Below, piece after piece: positions 20,042-28,863 of a stretch of DNA of 47,836 nucleotides. Within the stretch, counting starts at the first letter, position 1. Each line of letters begins with the position of its first letter. Origin of the DNA: Breznakibacter xylanolyticus (GTDB taxonomy: Bacteria > Bacteroidota > Bacteroidia > Bacteroidales > Marinilabiliaceae); the NCBI RefSeq assembly GCF_003254275.1, contig NZ_QKZK01000025.1:6377-54212 (forward strand). The letters run 5' to 3'. The notes under the pieces are model-generated. The model was given only the letters and a program-made list of their open reading frames with translations, had not been told where the DNA came from and did no database searches. The position numbers and the translations under genes are program-made.

Positions 20042-20221
20042 GGTTTGTCTTGGTTGTTGCCTATTCGTTTTGTCGAGTCAGCAGAGATAAACCTCACGTG
20101 CGAGGAATCGGTGGTGCGGTAGTTGCAGGAACTTAAAAAATCGGGGGTGATTGACCTGGTGGGTAAAAAAATCATCGTCCTCCGTCCCAAAGATCTCGTC
20201 GAGGGGTCGAAGTTTTATTGA
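20042..20221 (+). pseudogene. Remnant of a Crp/Fnr-type regulator (C-terminal HTH)
   Basis: The plus-strand frame ending in TGA at 20219-20221 reads SAEINLTCEESVVR, an in-frame TAG, then LQELKKSGVIDLVGKK and IIVLRPKDLVEG. This is the typical end of a Crp/Fnr winged helix: helix-turn-helix with ESVVR, then xLxELKKSGxIxLxGKxIxxLxxxxL. No cyclic-nucleotide-binding half precedes it and the frame is broken by the TAG, so it is a decayed fragment. It is unrelated in position to the intact Crp/Fnr gene at 24590. Confidence 0.55.
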
Positions 20222-20271
20222 GGTGCTGATAAATACGAGCCGGGGTGCCCTTTGGTCGTGGAATCATTGAT

Positions 20272-21219
20272 TCAGCATGATAACCATTTCTTAATCCGCG
20301 CATATCTCCCCGCGATGGGCATGGGGTGGCTCTCGAGGTAGTTAGTAAGGTCGTTGCGCATGGTTTCGGCATCGGGGTATCGGTTGGCAATCCCTTGTTG
20401 CAGGATCGCTTCAATGACATTGGCGGCCAGACGTTTTGGGGGGAGTGGAAACCGCTCTTTGTAGGCTGCTCGGGCAATGATGCTGAACAATGATTCATCA
20501 ATCCTCGATGGCCGTTTCATGGGGTAGGTGAGTTGCAGGTTGAGGAGTATTTCGGCATTGCAGTCGACCCAGGGGGCGCTGCCGGCAAACATCTCGTAAA
20601 GGGTTACCCCCAGCGCGAATATGTCGCTCTGGGGTCCGGTGAGATGCGTGTGATTGAGCAATTGCTCGGGCGGACTGTACACCAAGGCGAAAGGGGAACG
20701 TTCGCGTCCTTTCACCGGGAGAGCCAACGATTGCTCAAAATCGGTCAGCAACACCTCTGTGGGATCCCAATGATCGGGTGAGGTGCCCGGCTGATAACGT
20801 ACAATGATGTTGGCCGGTTTAATGTCGCGGTGTATCAAACCCTGTTGATGCATGTGCGCAAGACCATCGAGAAGGGCGATGGCTGCTTTGATGCGGAAGT
20901 GGGGCGATAAGTGCTTGTGGTATTTCGATTTCGACAGGATAGTTTTCAGGTTTTCGCCCGCATAATAACGACGCACCAGATAGTGTTGTTCCTCATGGGA
21001 AATGATTTCGATGGTATCAGCCAGGTTTGGGTGCGATAGATTGAGAAGTCGTTCGAGCCGTTCCTGATCGTAAGTGCTTTGGGGTGAAGGAATCAACTTG
21101 CCGGTAACCAGCAGATGATCCTCCAGCCGATTTCCTGTCAGGATGCCTCCAAACTTACCAGGTTTCCCGTTTTTGTGTTCCAATTGATAAGTCCCCGTGG
21201 CTCCTTTCAGTGTCAGCAT
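20272..21219 (-). CDS. Serine/threonine protein kinase (Hanks type, DFE variant)
   Basis: 315 residues from the ATG at 21219 (MLTLKGATGTYQLE); upstream in-frame starts give an implausible N-terminus. Kinase subdomains: a glycine-containing loop (GKPGKFGGIL, residues 18-27), candidate ATP-anchoring lysine K41 (VTGKL), catalytic loop HRDIKPANI (130-138), metal-binding motif D160-F161-E162 where DFG is expected, YSPPEQ (APE equivalent, 181-186), and SDIFALGVTLYEMFAG. There is no transmembrane helix or extracellular sensor, so it is a soluble kinase. The DFG-to-DFE change is uncommon but the HRD Asp and Asn are intact, so activity is possible. No PP2C or FHA partner is adjacent. Confidence 0.88.
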   Translation of the reverse strand: MLTLKGATGTYQLEHKNGKPGKFGGILTGNRLEDHLLVTGKLIPSPQSTYDQERLERLLNLSHPNLADTIEIISHEEQHYLVRRYYAGENLKTILSKSKYHKHLSPHFRIKAAIALLDGLAHMHQQGLIHRDIKPANIIVRYQPGTSPDHWDPTEVLLTDFEQSLALPVKGRERSPFALVYSPPEQLLNHTHLTGPQSDIFALGVTLYEMFAGSAPWVDCNAEILLNLQLTYPMKRPSRIDESLFSIIARAAYKERFPLPPKRLAANVIEAILQQGIANRYPDAETMRNDLTNYLESHPMPIAGRYARIKKWLSC

Positions 21220-21242
21220 CTTGTGTTTTGTTTTGGTTGAAT

Positions 21243-21250
21243 CAAAGATA
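21243..21250 (-). promoter_or_regulatory. Putative -7 element of the kinase gene
   Basis: TATCTTTG on the minus strand matches TAnnTTTG exactly, 24 bp before the kinase ATG. No good -33 TTTG is seen at 19-21 bp, so confidence is low. Confidence 0.35.
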
Positions 21251-21282
21251 GATGATCTTGTCGAATAAATCGTATGAGCCAT

Positions 21283-21614
21283 CTCAGTTCAAGACGTGCC
21301 ATCGCTGAATTCTCTTATCCGCTTATTTTTTCATTTTTAAGTCTCGTTAGTAGTTATCTCTTGTCGCTGCGAGAAGTTTCGTCATATACAAGGCATGTGA
21401 ATTTCTCTTTGTGACGTCTGTTTCCTTCGACTTCGTCAATCTGTCTTACGTCAGCCCATCTTCTTCTTTTTTATTTGACGATTTTTTTCATAGCAGATAC
21501 TTCGTAAGCAGATGAATGTCTGAATTCATAAAATCGATGTCTGAAAGTGTAACGATTCCCAAATCTATCCCCCTATCATCCCTATAAATCCACTTCGGTC
21601 AACACTTTTTTAAC
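21283..21614. other. Divergent spacer before the GH127 gene
   Basis: No gene. It is AT-rich with CTTCGTC/TCTGTCTTACGTC-like words also seen near 14830. No strong hairpin was found. Confidence 0.4.
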
Positions 21615-21622
21615 TATTTTTG
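21615..21622 (+). promoter_or_regulatory. Putative -7 element of the GH127 gene
   Basis: TATTTTTG matches the Bacteroidota -7 consensus TAnnTTTG, 31 bp before the ATG at 21653. The -33 position 19 bp upstream reads ACTT, so the match is only partial. Confidence 0.3.
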
Positions 21623-21652
21623 ATCTTCATCTTAATCATATACAGTTATCAA

Positions 21653-24031
21653 ATGATCAAACAACTCTTGTTGGTCGGGATGACCCTGCTGGTTAGCAGT
21701 GGCATGTCGGCGCAAATACAAACCTTTCCGTTGGGTGACGTGAAGGTGATGGATACAACCTTGCTCAAGCATCAGTCATTGAGTCAGTCTTATATCATGT
21801 CGCATAATCCGGATCGATTATTGGCGCCCTTCCGTCGCGAAGCCGGTCTCGATCCCAAGGCTCCCTTGTATGGGAATTGGGAAAACACCGGCCTCGATGG
21901 TCATATTGGCGGGCATTATCTCACAGCACTGTCGCAGTTGTGGGCTGTGACCAATGATACGGCGGTAAAAAAACGTCTTGATTATATGATTGACGAGCTG
22001 GCGCTTTGTCAACAGCATTATGGAAATGGGTATGTGGGCGGTGTCCCGGGGAGCAAGGCGCTGTGGGATGACGTGAAAAACGACCATTTGGATGTGGGCA
22101 GTTTCTCCCTCAATGGCAAATGGGTTCCTTGGTACAATCTGCACAAGACCTTTGCCGGGTTGCGCGATGCGTGGGTGATTGGCCAAAATCAAAAAGCTCG
22201 CGATGTCCTCATTCAGCTGTGCGATTGGTGTGTGGAGCTCTGCAGTGGATTGAGTGACGAACGCATGGAGCTGATGCTGCGTGCCGAATACGGTGGAATG
22301 AACGAGACTTTGGCCGATGTGGCAGCCCTCACGGGCAACGATCGTTATCTGCAATTGGCTCGTCGGTTTTCGCACCGTCTGCTTCTTGACCCGTTGTTGC
22401 ATCATCAGGACAGACTCAATGGCATGCATGCGAACACTCAAATCCCTAAGGTGATAGGTTTTGAACGTGTGGCTGAGATGGCTGCTGATACCGCTTGGCA
22501 CAATGCCGCTGTGTTTTTTTGGGACAATGTGGTCAATCAACGCAGTGTTTCCATTGGGGGAAATAGTGTGAGTGAACATTTTCATCCGGCCAACGATTTT
22601 ACATCCATGATGGAGTCGCGCGAAGGCCCTGAGACGTGTAATACTTATAATATGCTCAAACTCTCGCGCATGCTTTGGACCATGAGCGGCGATACCCGAT
22701 ATATCGATTACTATGAGCAGGCCATGTATAACCACATTCTCTCCTCTCAACATCCCGACCTGGGCGGATATGTCTATTTTACCTCCATGCGCCCACGGCA
22801 TTATCGTGTGTATTCCCAGCCCGAACAGGCTTTTTGGTGCTGTGTGGGGTCGGGAATGGAAAATCACTCCAAGTATGGTGAACTGGTTTATGCTCATCAT
22901 CAGGATACCTTGTATGTCAATCTGTTTATGGCATCAGTCTTAAATTGGAAACAGCAGGGACTCTCACTGACGCAATCTACCGCTTTCCCCGCCGAGGAGG
23001 GAACTTCATTGCAGTTCCATTTGGCCAAAAAGAAAACAATAGCCTTGAAGATTCGAAAGCCTCGTTGGGTGGTGGCATCTGACGCGAAAATCTCTGTCAA
23101 CGGGAAGCCCTTGGCCGTCAGCGAGGTGAATGGTTATTGGGTCATCCGCCGTACCTGGAAAAATGGCGATTGCATCCGTGTAGAGTTGCCCATGCGTACC
23201 GAGACCGAGATGCTGCCCGATGGTTCCGGGTGGGCTTCGTTCCGACATGGTCCCATTGTACTGGCTGCCGTTTGTGGCCACGAACATCTCGACGGACTAC
23301 GTGCCGATGACAGTCGCATGGGGCATGTGGCTCAGGGGGCTCTCTTGCCCATCTTCGAAGCACCGGTCATCATCGCCAATCCGGCACAACTCACCGATGT
23401 CATCAAACCAAAATCGAATGCTCCTCTCCATTATCTTCTGCCACGAACTCATCTCGTCAACGCATCGTCCGACATTGAGTTGGTGCCTTTTCATACCATT
23501 CATGATGTCCGTTATCAGACCTATTTTAAGGTGATGACACCCGATGAATATGAACGCAACATGGCTGAAGCTCAGAAGCGTGAAGAAGAGAGACTTCGCC
23601 TGGAGGCGCGAACCATCGATCAGGTCAATCCCGGTCAGCAACAACCGGAGTCGGATCATAACATTCGTTTTAAGGACACCGAAAGTGGCATTCACATGGA
23701 TCGTCACTGGCGCCATGCTGCAGGTTGGTTTAGCTATGACCTCAAAAAGCCGGAGTCCACATCGGCCATTCTTCAAATTACCTATTTCGGGCAGGATCGT
23801 GGCCGTAGTTTTAATATCCTGATCAACGATCAGTTGCTCACTCGCGTCGATTTAACAGGCAGCCAAGGCAGTCAGTTCTTTTCGGTCGATTATCCCATTC
23901 CCGCTGAGTTGATCAATGCTTCTGTGGGGAACAAAATCACGGTGCGTTTTGAAGCACTTCCCGGTTCCATTGCCGGCGGTATTTATGGTGTCAAACTCTT
24001 GAAGCCAATTCTCAACACACCGGGCAAATAA
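21653..24031 (+). CDS. Glycoside hydrolase family 127 beta-L-arabinofuranosidase
   Basis: 792 residues. The signal peptide (MIKQLLLVGMTLLVSSGMSAQ) targets the periplasm or surface. Residues 30-540 form the GH127 (former DUF1680) alpha/alpha barrel: GNWENTGLDGHIGGHYLTALS, GYVGGVPGSKALWDDV, GMNETLADVAALTG. Active-site residues of the family are visible: E327 and C329 in the ETC motif (GPETCNTYNML), and the Cys pair C396-C397 in FWCCVGSGMENH, corresponding to the zinc/cysteine nucleophile centre of HypBA1. C-terminal beta domains of the kind usually annotated DUF4986 and DUF6805 follow (residues 545-785). The enzyme releases L-arabinofuranose from plant glycans or glycoproteins. It is isolated: no SusC/D pair or other CAZyme is nearby, so it is not in a typical PUL. 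Confidence 0.92.
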   Translation: MIKQLLLVGMTLLVSSGMSAQIQTFPLGDVKVMDTTLLKHQSLSQSYIMSHNPDRLLAPFRREAGLDPKAPLYGNWENTGLDGHIGGHYLTALSQLWAVTNDTAVKKRLDYMIDELALCQQHYGNGYVGGVPGSKALWDDVKNDHLDVGSFSLNGKWVPWYNLHKTFAGLRDAWVIGQNQKARDVLIQLCDWCVELCSGLSDERMELMLRAEYGGMNETLADVAALTGNDRYLQLARRFSHRLLLDPLLHHQDRLNGMHANTQIPKVIGFERVAEMAADTAWHNAAVFFWDNVVNQRSVSIGGNSVSEHFHPANDFTSMMESREGPETCNTYNMLKLSRMLWTMSGDTRYIDYYEQAMYNHILSSQHPDLGGYVYFTSMRPRHYRVYSQPEQAFWCCVGSGMENHSKYGELVYAHHQDTLYVNLFMASVLNWKQQGLSLTQSTAFPAEEGTSLQFHLAKKKTIALKIRKPRWVVASDAKISVNGKPLAVSEVNGYWVIRRTWKNGDCIRVELPMRTETEMLPDGSGWASFRHGPIVLAAVCGHEHLDGLRADDSRMGHVAQGALLPIFEAPVIIANPAQLTDVIKPKSNAPLHYLLPRTHLVNASSDIELVPFHTIHDVRYQTYFKVMTPDEYERNMAEAQKREEERLRLEARTIDQVNPGQQQPESDHNIRFKDTESGIHMDRHWRHAAGWFSYDLKKPESTSAILQITYFGQDRGRSFNILINDQLLTRVDLTGSQGSQFFSVDYPIPAELINASVGNKITVRFEALPGSIAGGIYGVKLLKPILNTPGK

Positions 24032-24589
24032 TCTATTGTCTTGTAATTTAAAGATCTCTTTATTTCTTTGATGCTGAATTGAATAAACGGGGTTGTTGGT
24101 GCTTTGCGTCCAGCAATCCCTTTTTTTACGGCTGATCATCCTCTGCATGCAACGAAATTCTTGCCTTTCTCACTTTGTGTATGTTCTCTATTCGTCAATC
24201 ACTCTTACGTGATAATATTGTAAGTTGTTATTATTCAGTGGATATGATGCCGGTTGATGAGGGATTACTATATAACTTTTCTAAGTTATCTGCATTTGTA
24301 TTTTAACTCAATCCATAACTCATGCCATATCAGTATTTTAGCACCTCAGTGTTTACTTCTTTCTCTGTATTTGTTTCTTACTCTTTTCAACTTATAGACT
24401 CCTCAACTCCTCAACTTATACACTCCTCCACTTCTCAACTCCTCCACTTCTCAACGTCTTGTTGATAAAAAATATCCATTCGTCCTCATATTGTTAAGAG
24501 AAAATTAATAAATTACAAGACCTTTTAATGAATGCCATGAATGTGTCAAAATTGATGAAACTCTCCTGTCTGTTATTAAAATCAGGTTT
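24032..24589. other. Spacer with CTCAGCG-family fragment and pyrimidine-rich tract
   Basis: No gene. At about 24285-24375 is a degenerate member of the TTATCTGCATTTRTATTT...CCTCAGTGTTTACTT family. At 24395-24462 is a run of CTCCTCAACT / CTCCACTTCT units, related to tracts at 34125-34175 and 37250-37290. Confidence 0.55.
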
Positions 24590-25174
24590 ATGAAGGAGAA
24601 AGCACGTCACGATTTTAAAAATATTATTTCGGGGAAGATTCATGTAAATGATGCCGAATGGGAGCTGCTCGATACTTTTTTTGATGTGATCGAAACTCAA
24701 AGTGGACAGGTGATTCAGATGCCCGGAAAGCAGGCCGGGTATTACTTTTTTGTGCTCGAGGGTGCTTTACGCATGTATGCCCAAAACGACGAAAAAGAGG
24801 TCACTCATAACGTTTATAATCATCGCCGCTTTGTGGCCGATGTCATCAGTATTCGTTACAAACAACCCTCTTCATTTTTCATCGAAGCTCTTGTGCCGGG
24901 TCTTATCATTTGCTTTGATGCTAATCGGTTGGACAAATTACTGACCATTTCGCCCACTTTCGAAAAAATTGCGCTCATGATGTATGAGCAATCCCTATTT
25001 GAGGAGATGTTGCGCGTGAATGAAATATTAACGCTCTCACCATTCAATCAATATTTGCATTTTGTCAATATCCATAAAAACATCGTGCCACAGCTCTCGC
25101 AAACCAAAATCGCCGCGTGTCTCAATGTGACCCCCGAAACGATTTCTCGGTTCCGAAAACGCATGAGCTTATAA
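24590..25174 (+). CDS. Crp/Fnr family transcriptional regulator
   Basis: 194 residues. The N-terminal cyclic-nucleotide-binding-type beta-roll (residues 15-115) has GQVIQMPGKQAGYYFFVLEGALRMY and a degenerate phosphate-binding cassette without the R-S of true cAMP binders, as is usual in Bacteroidota members. A dimerisation helix follows (KIALMMYEQSLFEEMLRVNEIL). The C-terminal HTH is short (SQTKIAACLNVTPETISRFRKRM) and ends the protein. The effector is unknown. The gene stands alone, and no operator palindrome could be identified. Confidence 0.85.
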   Translation: MKEKARHDFKNIISGKIHVNDAEWELLDTFFDVIETQSGQVIQMPGKQAGYYFFVLEGALRMYAQNDEKEVTHNVYNHRRFVADVISIRYKQPSSFFIEALVPGLIICFDANRLDKLLTISPTFEKIALMMYEQSLFEEMLRVNEILTLSPFNQYLHFVNIHKNIVPQLSQTKIAACLNVTPETISRFRKRMSL

Positions 25175-25471
25175 TATCCACTTCTCCACTTCAACCCCCT
25201 TGCTGGTTTGTCCATTTTTTGATGCTTGATCTACATTATTCGCACCTTTTTATCTTAATTGATGCTGATCAATTTCCGTTGATGGCTTGTGGTGTCTAAT
25301 TGGTTGATAATTTAAGAGGTGTCTTATTTCTCATCGCTTGGTGGTCACTTTCTTTTTTGAGTCTCGTCAATTGTTCAAATGCGATCAGACCTCTATCTTT
25401 GAACTGTAAATAGAATCAAATCGTGTAAAAATATTACCCAACCCTTATTTTTTTTAACTCCTTCCTAAAAC
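25175..25471. other. AT-rich spacer without recognised gene
   Basis: About 300 bp after the Crp/Fnr stop. It contains only a short CCACTTCTCCACTTC motif related to the pyrimidine tracts elsewhere. Confidence 0.4.
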
Positions 25472-25505
25472 AAAAAGCATTCGCAATTTCTGCAAATGCT
25501 TTTTT
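25472..25505. terminator. Terminator downstream of serB (bidirectional form)
   Basis: AAAAAGCATTCGCA, a five-base loop, and TGCAAATGCTTTTTT form a near-perfect stem, with T-runs on both strands. It lies about 50 bp past the serB stop on the minus strand. Confidence 0.85.
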
Positions 25506-25557
25506 AGTTTTGTGTGAAGTCCGGTCTTTGGGAAGAAATATCTCTGCCCAAGTTCCC

Positions 25558-26781
25558 TTAAATGTTGATTTCTCGATCGCGGAAGCCCAATAAGTACAAA
25601 ATGGCATCGAGTCCGATTTCGGAAATTGAATGTTTGGCCGAGGCTTTTACCTTCGGTTTGGCGTGAAAAGCAATGCCCAAACCGGCCAATTGTATCATCG
25701 GCAAGTCGTTGGAACCGTCCCCTACGGCAATCACCTGATCAAGGTGGATGCCTTCTTTAAAGGCCAGTAACTTCAATAATTCGGCTTTCTTAGCGCCATC
25801 CACCACCTCGCCCACGTAGTTGCCGGTGAGTTTGCCGTCAATGATCTCCAGTTCGTTGGCAAACACGTAATCGATGCCTAACTTATTTTTCAAATAGTGG
25901 CCAAAATAGTTAAAACCACCTGAAAGAATGGCTGTTCGATACCCGTATTTGTTCAGAGTTTTAAACAATCGCTCGGCGCCTTCGGTCAACGGCAGTTTTT
26001 CGGCGATTTCTTTCATCACCTTTTCGTCAAGTCCTTTGAGCAGACTCACGCGTTTGGCAAAACTCTCTTTAAAGTCGAGTTCCCCTCGCATGGCTGCTTC
26101 GGTGATTGCACTCACCTCGTCGTACACGCCGGCTTTGCGCGCCAGTTCGTCAATGACTTCGGCCTGTATGAGCGTCGAATCCATATCGAAACACACCAGA
26201 CGGCGATTGCGACGAAAGATGTTATCTACCTGGAAAGCGATGTCTACACCGGCCACCTTCGATATTTCAAAAAACTCCTTCTTGAGTTTCTCTTCGTCTT
26301 TGGGTGTGCCGCGTACCGAAAATTCTACCACATTCTTGGTGTGCCCGTTGTTGGCATCCAGCGGAATGCGTCCCGACAGGCGACTGATGATGTCGATGTT
26401 CAAGTCCTGATCTGAGATGATTTTGGTTACTTGCGCCAATTGATCGGCTTTAAGCTTGCGCGACAATAGGGTGATGATGTATCGTTCTTTTCCCTGATGC
26501 GACACCCACTCCTGGTAGCGATCTCGCGGAATGGGCGTGAACTTGATGTTCAGTCCGAGTTCGTAGGCCTTAAACAACAAATCTTTTAAGATGGGCGATG
26601 ATTCGGCTTTTTCCGATACCTCAAACAGGATGCCCAAACCAAGATCTTCGTGAATGACGGCCTGCCCAATATCCAATATGTTGACGTTGTATTGAGCTAA
26701 AATGCCTGTCAGTAATGCTGTTAGTCCGGGTTTGTCAACCCCCGATACATTTAGCAGGATAATATCTTTCTCTTTCGTCAT
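25558..26781 (-). CDS. serB: Phosphoserine phosphatase with tandem ACT domains
   Basis: 407 residues from the ATG at 26781 (MTKEKDIILLNVSGVDKPG); the longer upstream frame is rejected because ACT-SerB proteins start here. Residues 1-80 and about 95-175 are ACT domains. A HAD-type phosphatase follows, with CFDMDSTLIQAE (motif I, nucleophilic Asp), ILSGGFNYF (motif II), KKAELL (motif III Lys) and AVGDGSNDLPMI (motif IV). It performs the last step of L-serine synthesis, dephosphorylating O-phosphoserine. The ACT domains suggest amino-acid feedback. No serA or serC neighbours. Confidence 0.96.
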   Translation of the reverse strand: MTKEKDIILLNVSGVDKPGLTALLTGILAQYNVNILDIGQAVIHEDLGLGILFEVSEKAESSPILKDLLFKAYELGLNIKFTPIPRDRYQEWVSHQGKERYIITLLSRKLKADQLAQVTKIISDQDLNIDIISRLSGRIPLDANNGHTKNVVEFSVRGTPKDEEKLKKEFFEISKVAGVDIAFQVDNIFRRNRRLVCFDMDSTLIQAEVIDELARKAGVYDEVSAITEAAMRGELDFKESFAKRVSLLKGLDEKVMKEIAEKLPLTEGAERLFKTLNKYGYRTAILSGGFNYFGHYLKNKLGIDYVFANELEIIDGKLTGNYVGEVVDGAKKAELLKLLAFKEGIHLDQVIAVGDGSNDLPMIQLAGLGIAFHAKPKVKASAKHSISEIGLDAILYLLGFRDREINI

Positions 26782-27355
26782 CTCCGGTTGTTTAAAAATG
26801 TCCCCAAAAATATAAATAATGTCGCAAACTGGTCGGTGTCGCACCAAAATGTGTGGCAATTACTCCGGTAATTCACTCAATTGACGCATTCTGTTTGCAG
26901 GTGGTCTCCCTGAACAACAAATTCAACCCCTTTTTTTGTGCAATTTTATTGTCTGGATTCTCTTCATAATACATAATGTCATGAGTCCGCAATGTTCAGT
27001 GCTTTTGTGTTTTAGTGTTTTGATTATTAGGTTGTTTGTGTGGTGGTTCTCCAATGCCCAAAAGGCTTTGAATTGCCTCATCCCTTGACTGCTGATGTGC
27101 ACTAGCTGCAATTACCCCGACGACTTAACGGACTCTCACCCTCAAAAAATCGTCTTTCATAAAAAAATGACCATCAGGGGTTGAAATCACATTAAATTGT
27201 ATCCTAAAATAACAAGACAATGCCGCTCATAAATTCGTCGATTGTAAAGATGATTGCATCAAAAAGCAAAAACGTGAATCGTTAGTGTTTTAAATGTAGC
27301 GCCTTGAATGTTGTTGTTTTTTGATCATAACAAACTACCTTACCAAACCTAAACC
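26782..27355. other. Spacer upstream of the FemAB-like array
   Basis: No supported gene in 570 bp between serB (minus) and the first FemAB-like gene (plus). A 21-residue frame at about 27220-27285 begins MPLINSSIVK, like the start of GH3-type proteins, but is too short to call. Confidence 0.4.
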
Positions 27356-28381
27356 ATGATGACAATCAATGAAATACCGATATCGGAATGGGAGGAGAGT
27401 CTTTCGGATTATTCTTTCAGCCTTTTTATTACCCCTCCTTGGCTCTCGGCCATGGAAAATGACTCGTGCAAAGCTATTTACATCGATCTGGTTAAGCGTA
27501 ATCAGGTGGTGGCTAAAATCGCAGGGCTCATCACCAAGGGGCATACGCTTAAGGGAAAGCAACTCTACTTTTATGCCGCTCCGGCTCTTAAAGGTGCCAA
27601 TCAGGCTGTTTATGACGAGTGTTGTGTGGCGTTGAGGCATTATGCACAAAATAAGGGGATTGCACGCCTCATCATTGGTTCTTACGACCAGCAAAACAGC
27701 TTGCTCACCACGGCCGAGGGGTTCTTTCAAACACCGCGATACGAATATGTGGTCGATTTTCAATCCGGTCAACCTATTCATTTCAGTACCGGGTTTAAGA
27801 AAAATGTCAAAAAAGCTGAAAAAGCAGGTACAACTTTTCATCACGACCGATCCCTGATGACCCTCGATAAAATGCTCAACCTCATGGGCGTGACTCGTGA
27901 CCTTCGGGAGCTCAAGTATGGCAAAGCATACAACCCATTTTATTTACCGAACCTCAATGCTGATTCTTTACAACGGTTGCTCGACAACGGCATGGGGGTC
28001 ATGTATTACACATTGACCGATGGCCGCGTGCATAGTGTGCAGTTCAACATCGAATATCGCGGTAAGGTGTACGGCCTTCTCATGGGTTCCGATAATTATG
28101 CGTATCAAAATGGACTCCCTTCGTTTGTCGATTATCACCTCATTGAACATTATCGGCAACATGGGTTTATCTATTACAATCCGGGGGGAGGACCCGAAGG
28201 TGAAGGAGGAGAGGGAATCGAAAAATATAAAAAAGCGTTGGGAGGTACCCGTATCGATATGGCTGGGGCTACGACCAATTTCCTCACCATTCCTCACAAC
28301 GTTCTCAATCCCATCATGTGCATGGGACGTAAATTGCCCGACAATAACCGCGTGGTGAGCTTTTTAAAGAGCTTGGTATAG
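27356..28381 (+). CDS. FemAB/GNAT-fold transferase, paralogue 1 of 5
   Basis: 341 residues, cytoplasmic, no signal or membrane helix. Two GNAT-like halves as in Fem-type aminoacyl or acyl transferases. The first half has SLFITPPWLSAM (22-33), KQLYFYAAPAL (68-78) and SYDQQNS (109-115). A basic K-K-N-V-K-K-A-E-K motif (148-156) corresponds to the RxNIRKAxK of FemAB proteins. The second half has YNPFYLPNLNADSLQRLL (192-209), MGSDNYAYQNGLPSFVDYH (243-261), YYNPGGG (273-279) and KYKKALGG (290-297). Fem proteins transfer amino acids from aminoacyl-tRNA to lipid II, but the long tRNA-binding coiled-coil arm is not evident. The acceptor and donor are unknown. First of five same-strand paralogues. Confidence 0.75.
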   Translation: MMTINEIPISEWEESLSDYSFSLFITPPWLSAMENDSCKAIYIDLVKRNQVVAKIAGLITKGHTLKGKQLYFYAAPALKGANQAVYDECCVALRHYAQNKGIARLIIGSYDQQNSLLTTAEGFFQTPRYEYVVDFQSGQPIHFSTGFKKNVKKAEKAGTTFHHDRSLMTLDKMLNLMGVTRDLRELKYGKAYNPFYLPNLNADSLQRLLDNGMGVMYYTLTDGRVHSVQFNIEYRGKVYGLLMGSDNYAYQNGLPSFVDYHLIEHYRQHGFIYYNPGGGPEGEGGEGIEKYKKALGGTRIDMAGATTNFLTIPHNVLNPIMCMGRKLPDNNRVVSFLKSLV

Positions 28382-28863
28382 ATGTGCAAATGAGTTGCAT
28401 TGATGTCGCCTTTTTTCATTGAGGTATTCTGTCGTTGGTTGATGTAAATGGTTAACGTTCATTTTTTTGCCATGGACTTTTTCTGATAAAACCATTTAAA
28501 ACAGAGCATGAGATAGATGACTGTATTTTAAAAAATTACAAATAAACTCATGTCCCCCTGGGGGTAATGATAAACAAATTAAAACACCATGCCTGATATT
28601 ACGACACACACGCGCATGATTCATACAAATCATCGTCTTGTGTCTCGATATTCTCTTCTTAATACTTTTTACCTGAATGAAAAGAGCCATATCAACTGCA
28701 TCAACATACTTAAATATGCCTGTTAGCGCGTTTTTAGTGGACTACTATAAAACTCATTTATATTAACTGCATCTATTACCCAAACCCACTCAGCGCCTTA
28801 GCGCCTCAGCGTTTAATCATACTCTGTATTTGTAGAAATCATTGTAATACAAATTAATGACAC
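28382..28863. other. Spacer inside the FemAB-like array, with CTCAGCG-family repeat
   Basis: No gene. At about 28748-28835 is a copy of the dispersed repeat: ACTCATTTATATTAACTGC, then CCCACTCAGCGCCTTAGCGC, CTCAGCGTTT and ACTCTGTATTT. A TGTCCCCCTGGGGGTAATGA palindrome lies near 28551. The repeat suggests paralogues 1 and 2 are separately transcribed. Confidence 0.5.

Noticed and set aside
21818-22900. 360-codon minus-strand open frame
   Set aside because: Antisense to the catalytic domain of the GH127 gene; no protein-like features.
27220-27285. 21-residue frame starting MPLINSSIVK
   Set aside because: It resembles the start of GH3-type proteins but is too short, with no following homologous sequence.
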